Below, piece after piece: positions 7,970-15,834 of a stretch of DNA of 25,731 bases. The stretch covers positions 1-25,731 of the forward strand of contig CADBNE010000072.1 of assembly GCA_902795975.1 (NCBI GenBank), read 5' to 3'. Made by a program: the position numbers and the translations under genes. Under the pieces are notes generated by a model that saw only the letters and a list, made by a program, of their open reading frames with translations, was not told the DNA's origin and did no database searches. This DNA is from an uncultured Erysipelotrichaceae bacterium. Lineage in GTDB: Bacteria; Bacillota_I; Bacilli_A; RF39; UBA660. Every line of letters begins with the position of its first letter. The stretch's first letter is position 1.

Positions 7970-8002
7970 AAAAAAAAGACAGATTTACATTATATCTGTC
8001 TT
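7970..8002 (-). terminator. Intrinsic terminator of the radical SAM-VanZ unit
   Basis: A 9-bp stem (7976-7984 with 7994-8002) with a run of eight T following. The VanZ-gene stop (8001-8003) is in the stem. Confidence 0.85.
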
Positions 8003-9320
8003 ATTTTGAATTAATCAATTCATATTTTACTTTCAAATTTTCATCTATTTGTATTTTATATTCAAATTTTTCTACTATTTGTTCTTCGTCTTTAGCAGTT
8101 ACATATAATATTGTTTCACCACTAGATTTAGGGATAAGATGTAATTTATATTTATAATTATCTTTCGAAATACTATAATCAGATGTCATAACTGCCAATA
8201 TATCATCATCTTTTTCATAATATATTGTTGGTTTAGTATAAATATCTTTTTCTTTTTCTAAGGATTTAGTACTCATATTAATATAAGTATATTTATTTTT
8301 TCTAGTATATTTTAACCCTAAGTTACCTAATAAATCTATAGAAACATCATAATCAAAATCATCAACTAAAACCTCTTTAAGTTTATATTCTTTATCATTT
8401 ATAATTACATAAACATTATCGCTTTTGTAGCACTCAAAATAATATTTATATAAATCATCTTCATAAAACATTTCTTCTGTATCACTACAATATCTAGTTC
8501 TATCTTGTACTTCTACATTAAAACTATATTTTGAATATAATTTATTTAAATGATTTTGATATAATTTTTCTCTATACTTTACTAAATATACTAGTGACGA
8601 AATAATACCTACTATACAAATAATAACAAAGCCTATAAAAATTTTACTTACTTTATTACCTTCTAATAATAAAACATTTCGTATAAGTTTTTTCATTTGA
8701 GGAATCTTTAATATTAAATATAAAAAGAATGAACCACCTACATTTAATATTAAATCATCTATATCACATCTACCAGAACCAGTAACTAATTGTAATCCTT
8801 CTATACAACATACAAATAATATCATTGTACATAAAAATACATAAAATTTATTTTGTTTTTTAAATATTAATGGTAAAAATATAGCCATAGGCATAAATGC
8901 TGCTAAATTACCAAATAAGTTTAACATTATATCTTTAGTAGAATATAGACAACTATCAAATACTAATATAAATCCTTTAATAGTTTTAAATGGTTTTAAA
9001 TTTATATATTTACTTACATTATGTAAAGATTTAATTTTTATTCCACTTCTTCCCCATGACGTATCAAATAATGTTAAAGTAATTACTAAAATAAGATAAA
9101 CTATAAAAAATATATATAAATTTATTTTCATAGGTTTATTACTATTATAGGCTTTTGATAAAAATAAACCACCAAAATACATTAATAACGAACCTATACC
9201 AATAATTCCTAATCTTATAATTTCATTAAAATTATATGTAGGACTATTTGAAACATAAATATATAATATTAAAGGTATTATAGATAACATATAAAAACTA
9301 TAACCTAAAAATTTCTTCAT
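8001..9320 (-). CDS. VanZ-like membrane protein with large C-terminal extracellular domain
   Basis: 439 residues. Several membrane segments in the first 200 residues include a VanZ-type core: LTLFDTSWGR, NLFGNLAAFMPMAIFLPL, and the signature EGLQLVTGSGRCDIDDLILNVGG with conserved E, R, D, D, N and G. A further membrane helix (about 225-247) is followed by roughly 190 residues outside the membrane. These contain Asp/Tyr-rich strands, two Cys and an Ig-like ending (SGETILYVTAKDEEQ). VanZ itself gives low-level teicoplanin resistance by an unclear mechanism; most family members are plain membrane proteins of unknown role. The tail is an addition to the usual short VanZ architecture. It starts after AGGTGAT, 41 bases behind the radical SAM gene, and probably shares its transcript. 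Confidence 0.8.
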   Translation of the reverse strand: MKKFLGYSFYMLSIIPLILYIYVSNSPTYNFNEIIRLGIIGIGSLLMYFGGLFLSKAYNSNKPMKINLYIFFIVYLILVITLTLFDTSWGRSGIKIKSLHNVSKYINLKPFKTIKGFILVFDSCLYSTKDIMLNLFGNLAAFMPMAIFLPLIFKKQNKFYVFLCTMILFVCCIEGLQLVTGSGRCDIDDLILNVGGSFFLYLILKIPQMKKLIRNVLLLEGNKVSKIFIGFVIICIVGIISSLVYLVKYREKLYQNHLNKLYSKYSFNVEVQDRTRYCSDTEEMFYEDDLYKYYFECYKSDNVYVIINDKEYKLKEVLVDDFDYDVSIDLLGNLGLKYTRKNKYTYINMSTKSLEKEKDIYTKPTIYYEKDDDILAVMTSDYSISKDNYKYKLHLIPKSSGETILYVTAKDEEQIVEKFEYKIQIDENLKVKYELINSK

Positions 9321-9361
9321 AAATCACCTACTATATATATTATATCATTTTTATATATCAA

Positions 9362-10252
9362 TTAAAACAATGATATCTGTTCATTTTCCTTTACTTCTTT
9401 TTTATAGTCTTTTATTATATCTTTCATATTATAAAGTATTCCATATTTATCACATTCTTTTTTAAATACTTCATATAAATTTTTATAGTTAAGTGGTAAA
9501 CAATTATATCTATCGCCATAATATTTAATATATTTATCTTTTATTCCATTAAAATATTTATCTAACTTTTCATAATAATAATCTCTTTGATTTTCTCTTA
9601 ATGTCATTCCCATATATGTATGTATAAATTTAGCACCATTTTCATATGCTAATCTTACTAACTTTTTAATATCTTCTTCATTATCAGTTATAAATGGTAA
9701 TATAGGATTTAACATTATACCTGTATATATACCATTATCTGATAATACTTTTATCGCATTTAATCTTTTAGATGAAACACATACATTTGGTTCAATTATT
9801 CTAGATAATTCATCATTAGGTGTTGTAATAGTAAATTTAATAATTACATTATTTTTATTATTTATTTCTTTCAATAAATCTAAATCTCTTAATATTAAAT
9901 CACTCTTTGTATCTATAGATACCCCATATCCATATTTAGAAATTAATTTTAAAGCCCCTCTAGTTTGTTCATACTTTATTTCTCTTGGATTATCAGTATC
10001 AGACATAGAACCTATACCTACTATACCTTTATGATATTTTTTTAATTCACTTTCTAATATAGCTAGTGCATTTTCTTTACCTCGTGGTATATCAAAATTA
10101 TCTATATGATAACAATTACTTCTACTATCACAATATATACATCCATGAGTACATCCTCTATATAGATTCATATTATAATCTATACCATACCATTCATTAC
10201 CATGTTTTACTTTAGTCATAATTGTTTTAGCTTTAATGAATTCCATGTCCAT
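9362..10252 (-). CDS. SplB-type radical SAM protein with C-terminal clamp-like motif
   Basis: 296 residues from the ATG at 10250-10252, chosen for the AGAGGTG site (10258-10264); a longer frame back to 10321 would run through the tRNA terminator. The iron-sulfur motif is RGCTHGCIYCD (Cys34, Cys38, Cys41, spaced CxxxCxxC), followed by GSMSDTDNP, the alternating beta/alpha pattern of a TIM barrel (VSIDTKSDL, IIKFTITTPND, IEPN, GIMLNPILPF) and TYMGMTLRENQRDYYY. This is the COG1533/SPL-related family (spore photoproduct lyase-like, Rv2578c group), whose members are largely uncharacterised. The last residues NEQISLF resemble the QLSLF motif that binds the DnaN sliding clamp. Family firm; DNA-repair role inferred. 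Confidence 0.85.
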   Translation of the reverse strand: MDMEFIKAKTIMTKVKHGNEWYGIDYNMNLYRGCTHGCIYCDSRSNCYHIDNFDIPRGKENALAILESELKKYHKGIVGIGSMSDTDNPREIKYEQTRGALKLISKYGYGVSIDTKSDLILRDLDLLKEINNKNNVIIKFTITTPNDELSRIIEPNVCVSSKRLNAIKVLSDNGIYTGIMLNPILPFITDNEEDIKKLVRLAYENGAKFIHTYMGMTLRENQRDYYYEKLDKYFNGIKDKYIKYYGDRYNCLPLNYKNLYEVFKKECDKYGILYNMKDIIKDYKKEVKENEQISLF

Positions 10253-10295
10253 AAAAACACCTCTATATTTATTATAACATAAGATACTTATGTAT

Positions 10296-10322
10296 AAAAA
10301 AACTTGAACTATTTTGTTCAAG
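10296..10322 (-). terminator. Intrinsic terminator of the tRNA-Glu gene
   Basis: A 7-bp stem (10303-10309 with 10316-10322) is followed by seven T on the minus strand. It lies 14 bases after the encoded CCA. Confidence 0.8.
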
Positions 10323-10336
10323 CTTGAATTCTAATA

Positions 10337-10413
10337 TGGTAGTCTGTACGGGATTCGGACCCGTGAATGTCGCCTTGAGAGGGCGATGTGTTAAACCACT
10401 TCACCAACAGACC
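10337..10413 (-). tRNA. tRNA-Glu (anticodon CTC), atypical T loop
   Basis: A 77-nt cloverleaf can be folded by hand: acceptor GGTCTGT with ACAGACT (G1.U72 wobble), discriminator A and encoded CCA; D stem GTG/CAC with an 11-nt loop containing GG; anticodon stem TCGCC/GGCGA with loop CTCTCAA, giving anticodon CTC (codon GAG); T stem ACGGG/CCCGT. The body resembles Bacillota tRNA-Glu. The T loop reads TCCGAAT instead of TTCGAAT, so the nearly universal U55 (pseudouridine site) is C. CTC is an extra isoacceptor in AT-rich genomes, where TTC normally reads both Glu codons. It has its own promoter and terminator between the sigma factor and radical SAM genes. Confidence 0.88.
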
Positions 10414-10418
10414 ATAAA

Positions 10419-10445
10419 GATAATGTCTTACGAAAAGACATTATC
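10419..10445 (-). terminator. Hairpin after the sigma factor gene (probable terminator)
   Basis: An 11-bp perfect stem (10419-10429 with 10435-10445) with loop ACGAA in plus-strand terms. On the minus strand it is followed only by CTTTATGG, a weak T run. It separates the sigma gene from the tRNA and overlaps the predicted tRNA transcription start. Confidence 0.55.
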
Positions 10446-10474
10446 ATTTTATCATAAATATAATTTTTAAACAA
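10446..10474 (-). promoter_or_regulatory. Probable tRNA-Glu promoter
   Basis: TTGTTT (10469-10474), 17-base spacer, TAAAAT (10446-10451), lying directly after the sigma gene stop codon. The predicted start near 10439 falls inside the 3' arm of the 10419-10445 hairpin, so tRNA transcripts would not carry an intact hairpin. Confidence 0.5.
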
Positions 10475-10479
10475 TAATT

Positions 10480-12513
10480 TTATAGAAAATATCTCTTTTT
10501 CTTTTCAAGTGTATCTTCAATTTCAAGCAATCTTAAAATTTTAGATTGAAGAGTAACTCTTATATATAAATATGATTTATCTAATTTACGTGCTATTTCA
10601 TCTACTGATAAACATTCACCTGTGTAGTATCCAAATCTATATGATAATATTCTTAATTCTTCATCATTTAATTCTTCTCTAAATATTTCATATTTTTCGT
10701 CTGAAAAAACTTTACCTAATACTGGAATATCATCTTGTGTAAATTTATATGATGACTCAGTAAGTAATTTTTCTAATAAAAATACAAGTACATTATTTTT
10801 ATTTTCACTACTTAATTCATCTTCCATTATTCCATTAACGGATACTTTATTTAAATATTTAATAAATCTATCATATAATTCTTTAAATGGTGCATCATAT
10901 TCATCTTTCCATTTACTATTAGTTTCATCTTTTTCAAGATAATATTCAAATAACTTTCTTTGATTTGCAGTTAATTTACTAATAGCTTTACATACATGTT
11001 CTCTTTTATATACTGAAAATAACGCAAGCATTTTTTCTTCAAATAATTGTTCAGGATTTTTTCTTCTTTTATTTCTATTTATAGGAGCACTCATATCAGG
11101 TTCATTTATAAATCCTGATAGAATTTTTTTAGATTCAGGTCTTCTTAATTTTCTAATTGCTTTAGCCTCTATTTGTCTAACTCTTTCTCTTGTTACATTA
11201 AAATATCTTCCAACTTCTTCTAAAGTTCTTTCTTTTCCATCAATTATACCAAATCTTAAACAAATTATTTGTTGTTCCCTTTCAGATAAATCTTTTAATG
11301 CTGATTTTATTGCTTCTGAAAGTGCTAAAGTATCAAATTTTTGATCTGGACCTGCTTCATCTGATGGTATAAAATATCCTAATTCTTCTCCATCTTCGCT
11401 ATTTACAGGTTCATTTAAACTTGTAGCATCTTGTGATGCTAATTGAAGACTTTTTACTAACTCATAAGATAAATTCATTTCTTTAGCAATTTCTTCTGTA
11501 GTTGGTGTTCTTTCTAATGTATTTGTTAAATCTGATATTGTTTTTTTCATTCTATATATTTCAGTTTCTTTACCAGCTGGTATACGAATTGTTCTAGAAT
11601 AATCTGATAATGCTCTTGTTACGGCTTGTCTTATCCACCATGCAGCATATGTTGAAAAAGTAAATCCTTTTTTATAATCAAACTTTTCTATAGCTTTAAT
11701 TAATCCTAAATTACCTTCTTGAATTAAATCCATAAATGGTAATCCTCTACCTATATATCTTTTAGCAATACTAACAACTAATCTACCATTATAACTACAT
11801 AACATTGTTTGTAAATATTTTTTATTTGTATTTTCATACTTTTCATATAATTCTGCAACTTCTTCTTTACTTAATGTTCTTGATGGTAGTGATTTCATAT
11901 AAGATGCTACTATATCATCATTATATATATTTTCTATTTGTACATCTTCATACTCAATTTCAATATTTTCTTTAGAACAATATGAAAGAATGAAATCAGT
12001 ATCTAATTCATTACATCTTGATTCATATGTACCTTTTTTTAATGCTGTAATTTCTTTGTCAGATATTAATTTTATTATAGTATACATTTTTTCATTATTT
12101 AATAAATCCATACATATTTCAGGAGTAATATTTATTTTTAATACTTTTATACTACTATAAAACTTATTAAATTCTAACCTTGCATCTTTATAATTATCTA
12201 CAATAGATAGTTTATTATTTATAATTTTAGAAATACAATTCATTAAATATTCATTATTTTTTTTCATTTTATTACTAATTAATAATAAATATTTTTCTAT
12301 AATAAATTTTTTTAATGTAGGAAGTATATCTTCTTTATTATCAAATTTAATTGATGATGCTTCTTGTAATATTTTTTTTACATCATTAAAAAATTCTTTA
12401 TTATCTGTAATAGTATAATTATATTTTTCAATTATATGTTCAAATATAGGCATTAACTTATTAAATTTTTCATTATCATTTAAACTATTATAATCCTTTA
12501 AACTTAATTTCAT
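10480..12513 (-). CDS. Sigma-70 family RNA polymerase sigma factor with extended N-terminus and extra C-terminal region-4-like domain
   Basis: 677 residues. The centre is a complete group 1/2 sigma-70: region 1.2 at about 198-230 ([20 protein letters not shown]), region 2 at 240-310 ([44 protein letters not shown]), region 3 at 315-395 and region 4 at 408-460 ([34 protein letters not shown]). About 195 N-terminal residues are helical and unlike region 1.1 that I know. After region 4 come about 210 further residues; 615-665 ([44 protein letters not shown]) repeats the region-4 pattern. dnaG is not adjacent, unlike many rpoD loci. It may be the primary sigma factor or a paralog. The AAAGGGATG site supports the ATG. 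Confidence 0.88.
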   Translation of the reverse strand: MKLSLKDYNSLNDNEKFNKLMPIFEHIIEKYNYTITDNKEFFNDVKKILQEASSIKFDNKEDILPTLKKFIIEKYLLLISNKMKKNNEYLMNCISKIINNKLSIVDNYKDARLEFNKFYSSIKVLKINITPEICMDLLNNEKMYTIIKLISDKEITALKKGTYESRCNELDTDFILSYCSKENIEIEYEDVQIENIYNDDIVASYMKSLPSRTLSKEEVAELYEKYENTNKKYLQTMLCSYNGRLVVSIAKRYIGRGLPFMDLIQEGNLGLIKAIEKFDYKKGFTFSTYAAWWIRQAVTRALSDYSRTIRIPAGKETEIYRMKKTISDLTNTLERTPTTEEIAKEMNLSYELVKSLQLASQDATSLNEPVNSEDGEELGYFIPSDEAGPDQKFDTLALSEAIKSALKDLSEREQQIICLRFGIIDGKERTLEEVGRYFNVTRERVRQIEAKAIRKLRRPESKKILSGFINEPDMSAPINRNKRRKNPEQLFEEKMLALFSVYKREHVCKAISKLTANQRKLFEYYLEKDETNSKWKDEYDAPFKELYDRFIKYLNKVSVNGIMEDELSSENKNNVLVFLLEKLLTESSYKFTQDDIPVLGKVFSDEKYEIFREELNDEELRILSYRFGYYTGECLSVDEIARKLDKSYLYIRVTLQSKILRLLEIEDTLEKKKRYFL

Positions 12514-12540
12514 AAAATCATCCCTTTTTAGTTAACTGAT

Positions 12541-12569
12541 ATAATAACAAAAAAAGTGAAATTAATCAA
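12541..12569 (-). promoter_or_regulatory. Probable promoter of the sigma factor gene
   Basis: TTGATT (12564-12569), 17-base spacer, TATTAT (12541-12546). The -35 lies in the loop and 5' side of the preceding terminator and the spacer contains its T run. Confidence 0.5.
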
Positions 12570-12577
12570 TTTCACTT
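12549..12577 (-). terminator. Intrinsic terminator of the zinc-ribbon gene pair
   Basis: A 10-bp stem (12554-12563 with 12568-12577) with a 4-base loop and seven T following. It abuts the stop codon at 12578-12580. Confidence 0.85.
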
Positions 12578-13237
12578 CTATAAATTATTATAAATATAAC
12601 AAGAACTTACTACTCCTATAGCTAAAATTACTAATGTTGCTACTAAAGCTATAGTATTCATTTTTGTTTTTGCAGTTTTCCTTGCAGATAATATAATTAT
12701 TAAGTTGATAATAGGTATCAAGAATAGTGGCCATGTAATACAACCAGTAAGTGCTGCTTTACTCTCTAATACTTCTGCATACTTAGGATCACTTAAATTT
12801 TTACTTATAAATTCATTTAATCCTGTAGTAATTACTGAAAATACACATAATGAATAATATGCACCAAAACCACTTAATACCAAACTAGCAATATCTTTTC
12901 CTTTAGTTGGATTAGGTTTAAATGGATAACCATTTTGTATAGGATTAATATATCCAACTGGTTGACTATATGTTGGTTGACTATATGTTGGTTGTCCATA
13001 CATTGGTTGTTGTACCATTGGTTGTGGTTGATTTGGTCCATAATAATTATTGTTTACATTATTATTTGTATTAGTATCTACTTGTTGTGTATTATTTATA
13101 TGCATATTATTTATTTGATGTTGTAAATCTGTAAATTGTTGAGTGTTATATATTGGAGTTCCTAATTGTTTTGAACCACATATTGGACACTCTAAAGAAT
13201 TATCTTTTATTTCATTTCCACAAACAATACATCTCAT
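12578..13237 (-). CDS. Zinc-ribbon membrane protein with Gln/Pro-rich linker
   Basis: 219 residues from the ATG at 13235-13237, one base after the stop of the upstream gene and with AGGTG at 13247-13251; a GTG twelve bases upstream would lie on that site. A zinc ribbon (MRCIVCGNEIKDNSLECPICGSK, given by CxxC-x11-CxxC) is followed by an Asn/Gln-rich stretch and a QPTYS/QPMYG repeat linker (about 72-98). Two to three membrane segments follow: one around ASLVLSGFGAYYSLCVFSVI and two in the last 60 residues (ITWPLFLIPIINLIIILS, TIALVATLVILAIGVVS). DUF4190-like small membrane proteins have this layout. No function can be assigned. It shares the transcript and the N-terminal zinc ribbon type of its upstream neighbour. 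Confidence 0.75.
   Translation of the reverse strand: MRCIVCGNEIKDNSLECPICGSKQLGTPIYNTQQFTDLQHQINNMHINNTQQVDTNTNNNVNNNYYGPNQPQPMVQQPMYGQPTYSQPTYSQPVGYINPIQNGYPFKPNPTKGKDIASLVLSGFGAYYSLCVFSVITTGLNEFISKNLSDPKYAEVLESKAALTGCITWPLFLIPIINLIIILSARKTAKTKMNTIALVATLVILAIGVVSSCYIYNNL
12961..13035 (-). repeat. 15-bp tandem repeat encoding a QPxYx linker
   Basis: Two exact copies of gttgactatatgttg (12961-12975 and 12976-12990) are followed by three degenerate 15-base copies to 13035. In the protein this is a five-residue Gln-Pro-x-Tyr-x repeat within a flexible linker, in frame and likely to vary in copy number between strains. Confidence 0.8.
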
Positions 13238-13238
13238 A

Positions 13239-14972
13239 TTATTCTTCACCTACATTACTATTTAAACTATTGTTTGAATTACTATTACTATTTGAATTAG
13301 TATCTTCTGTTAACTTAGTTAACTCTTTCTTATCTTGATTATATGTATAACTAATCATATTATTTTTTGATTTATAAACATCAATCATAATCATATTATC
13401 ATTTTCATAAACATTATAATCATTATTTTCATTTCTAATATCATAATTTCCAGATACATCTATAGTATCTTCTATAATATTTTTTTCATTATAATCAATA
13501 AATCTTAATTTATTATTATCTTTTACTACAATAACTTTATCAAAAGCAAAAATCATTTCATATGATTCTTTTAATACTTTTTCATCTTTAGAATCTACTA
13601 AATAATATTTACTACCATATTTTCCTATATAATTATTATTTGGTGCTAAATACATATCTTTATAAAAATAATTAATTACTTGTTTACCAGTAGATAAATT
13701 AATAACTCCATATTTATTATTTTTAGCAGCTATAATAATATCATTATCTAAATCAACACCTTGTGGTAATAATTTACCATCTTTTATTATTCCTAGAGCA
13801 TCATATTCTGTTTTTAATATTTGAGTACCTTTTAATGTTACATATCCATATTTTTCTGTAAAATAATCTTTAACTATTAATGTTTGATTATTATTTTTTA
13901 AATTAATAGGTACAATTTCACTAAATGCTTCAAATAACTTTTGACCTGCTTCATAACTATATAAATATATTTTTTTACCATCTTTAATTAGTGCTATAGA
14001 ATCTAAGCATGAATTATATTTAAAATCTGCTTGTTCATATAATCCACAATCTGATGAATCACATTCATAAACACTTGTTAACTTATCTTCAGTATAAAAT
14101 TCTAATTGTTTTTTTACTTTATTATATTTTACATTACAAGCATCTTCTCCTGTTTTAGTAAGAATGTTCTTTTTCTTACCATAGCCTTCTTCTACTTTTA
14201 CTCCGTCTACAGTACAATCTGATAAATAAACAGTTCCATCTATATTTACATATACATTTTTACAACTAACTTTATGATTATTATATTTTACAAGACTTTT
14301 TATTTCAGAATAATCACTAATTATTTCATGTTCTAATAAATATTCTTTAGCAACTTTTTCTATACTTTTACCATACTCATTTATTATATCTTGATAATTA
14401 GTTTTATTTGTTTTTTCTTTTTCTTCTTTAGGTGTAATTATAAAGAAATATATTCCTACACCTATAGCTGTTATTAATAACAAAGTTATAATTGCTATTA
14501 TTCTTGCATTACTTGATTTAGGCATTAATTCATCAAAATCATCTGGTTTTAAATCTGCTACTGCATCATCTAAATTACTTAGTAACATAGTATGTGAACC
14601 AGCTAATTTTTCTTTTTCATCGTCAACATCAACTTTTTTATCATTTGAATATTCATTAGTTTGTTGCTCAACTGTTTCTTCTACTGAAGGAACATCTTCA
14701 ATTACTTCTTCTTTATCTGCAACTTTTTCTTCAGATACTTCTGGTTGTTCTAAATTATTGTCTTCATCTAAACTTATCTCTTCTGTATTTTCATTAGTCT
14801 CTTCAAGAGATAATGTTTTATCTAGGTTATCATCAGTTTTATCCATTAATACAATTGTTTTATCTAATTCATCTTGTGTTTCAACTGTTTCATTATTTTC
14901 TTGTACTGCACCACATTTTTCGCAAAATTTAGAATCATCAGGTATCTTTTTTCCACAATTACTACAAAACAT
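13239..14972 (-). CDS. Zinc-ribbon, single-pass membrane protein with WG-repeat-like extracellular domain
   Basis: 577 residues. The N-terminal zinc ribbon (Cys3, Cys6, Cys17, Cys20: FCSNCGKKIP, FCEKCGA) is followed by about 130 acidic residues containing three DKT motifs (37-53), then one membrane helix (about 157-179) and a C-terminal domain of about 400 residues. The latter contains WG-type beta repeats, for example KYGYVTLKGTQILKTEYDA, KYGVINLSTGKQVI and KYYLVDSKDEKVLKESYE. The chain ends in a Ser/Asn tract. With no signal peptide, the ribbon should be cytoplasmic and the repeats outside. It has its own promoter and an AGAGGTGG site, and a second zinc-ribbon membrane protein follows one base after its stop. 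Possibly a surface sensor; no function is established. Confidence 0.78.
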   Translation of the reverse strand: MFCSNCGKKIPDDSKFCEKCGAVQENNETVETQDELDKTIVLMDKTDDNLDKTLSLEETNENTEEISLDEDNNLEQPEVSEEKVADKEEVIEDVPSVEETVEQQTNEYSNDKKVDVDDEKEKLAGSHTMLLSNLDDAVADLKPDDFDELMPKSSNARIIAIITLLLITAIGVGIYFFIITPKEEKEKTNKTNYQDIINEYGKSIEKVAKEYLLEHEIISDYSEIKSLVKYNNHKVSCKNVYVNIDGTVYLSDCTVDGVKVEEGYGKKKNILTKTGEDACNVKYNKVKKQLEFYTEDKLTSVYECDSSDCGLYEQADFKYNSCLDSIALIKDGKKIYLYSYEAGQKLFEAFSEIVPINLKNNNQTLIVKDYFTEKYGYVTLKGTQILKTEYDALGIIKDGKLLPQGVDLDNDIIIAAKNNKYGVINLSTGKQVINYFYKDMYLAPNNNYIGKYGSKYYLVDSKDEKVLKESYEMIFAFDKVIVVKDNNKLRFIDYNEKNIIEDTIDVSGNYDIRNENNDYNVYENDNMIMIDVYKSKNNMISYTYNQDKKELTKLTEDTNSNSNSNSNNSLNSNVGEE

Positions 14973-15002
14973 ATTCCACCTCTATTATCAATTATAATAC
15001 AA

Positions 15003-15030
15003 ATTATAAAATTTTTAAAGTGTTTCACAA
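15003..15030 (-). promoter_or_regulatory. Probable promoter of the zinc-ribbon gene pair
   Basis: TTGTGA (15025-15030), 16-base spacer, TATAAT (15003-15008). A second TATAAT-like hexamer lies closer to the gene but lacks a good -35. Confidence 0.45.
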
Positions 15031-15033
15031 TAT

Positions 15034-15060
15034 AAAAAAATAAACCTTTAAAGGTTTATT
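15034..15060 (-). terminator. Intrinsic terminator of the rhomboid-CmpB unit
   Basis: A perfect 22-base palindrome (15039-15060) followed by seven T. The stop codon (15059-15061) overlaps the stem. Confidence 0.85.
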
Positions 15061-15811
15061 ACTTAGTTATAGTTTTTGTTACATCTTCTATTGTTTCAGT
15101 TATTTTGCTATTAATACTTTTTAGTTCTGTATCAATTCTTTTTTGTAATTCTAATAGCATTTCTTTATGATTTTTTATATTAGGGAATGCTTTAATAAGA
15201 CGTCTAAACAACCAACTACGTTGCATTAAAACTTCTTTTACTCTAGCAGTTATTTCAGCAGTTCCATCTAATTCTGCTGTTTTCATAGTATTTTTAAATT
15301 TATATATTACATTAAATGAAATTATATTATCTGCTATAAAAATAATAAATAATATAATACTTAATGTATTCAATGTAGTAGTTGGAATTTTATTTAATAG
15401 ATTTAAAAAGAAAGGATTTACAATATATAATATTATACTTCCAAGTATACCAAATGGTATCATTGTTTCTAAACATATTCTACCATTAATATTAAATTTT
15501 CTTTGTGAATAATCCCACCATCTTGCATGAAATATTTTTTCCATAAAAAAGCTTGTAAAATATTCTAATATTGAACATATTAATATAGCCATTATAAAGA
15601 AATTAAAATAATTATTCATATATTTAGATAATAATATAATCATTGCTATACATCCCCAACCATATATTGGGCAATATGGACCTACTAAAAATCCTCTATT
15701 TACGATTCGTCTTGTTTGAAAATATTCACCTATTACTTCCATTAACCAACCCATAAAAGAATAAATTAAAAAAAGTAAAAAATATGTACAAATATTATTT
15801 AAATCTATCAT
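15059..15811 (-). CDS. Putative ABC transporter permease, CmpB family (PF06541-type membrane protein)
   Basis: 250 residues with about five membrane segments. Family features are FMGWLMEVIGEYFQTRRIVNRGF near the start (key residues GW, E, R, N, RGF), then GPYCPIYGWG, LEYFTSFFMEKIFHARWWDYS, and NINGRICLETMIPFG. These are typical of the CmpB/COG4905 'putative ABC transporter permease' family, common in Bacillota; the transporter label is historical and no substrate is known. A charged cytoplasmic tail of about 75 residues ends with a helical ELQKRIDTELKSINSKITE. It starts 23 bases after the rhomboid gene with AAGGTGG and shares its transcript. A second family member begins at the right edge of the window. 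Confidence 0.82.
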   Translation of the reverse strand: MIDLNNICTYFLLFLIYSFMGWLMEVIGEYFQTRRIVNRGFLVGPYCPIYGWGCIAMIILLSKYMNNYFNFFIMAILICSILEYFTSFFMEKIFHARWWDYSQRKFNINGRICLETMIPFGILGSIILYIVNPFFLNLLNKIPTTTLNTLSIILFIIFIADNIISFNVIYKFKNTMKTAELDGTAEITARVKEVLMQRSWLFRRLIKAFPNIKNHKEMLLELQKRIDTELKSINSKITETIEDVTKTITK

Positions 15812-15834
15812 ACTACCACCTTAATAATTATACA

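Noticed and set aside
10253..10321. N-terminal extension of the radical SAM protein
   Set aside because: It would begin inside the tRNA terminator and pass over the promoter and the AGAGGTG site that fits the ATG at 10250-10252.
10419..10445. Riboswitch or attenuator leader before the tRNA
   Set aside because: Only a simple 11-bp hairpin is present, with no conserved aptamer elements; a terminator of the upstream gene explains it better.
12961..13035. CRISPR or regulatory repeat array
   Set aside because: The 15-base units are in frame within a gene, have no spacers and code for a QPxYx linker.
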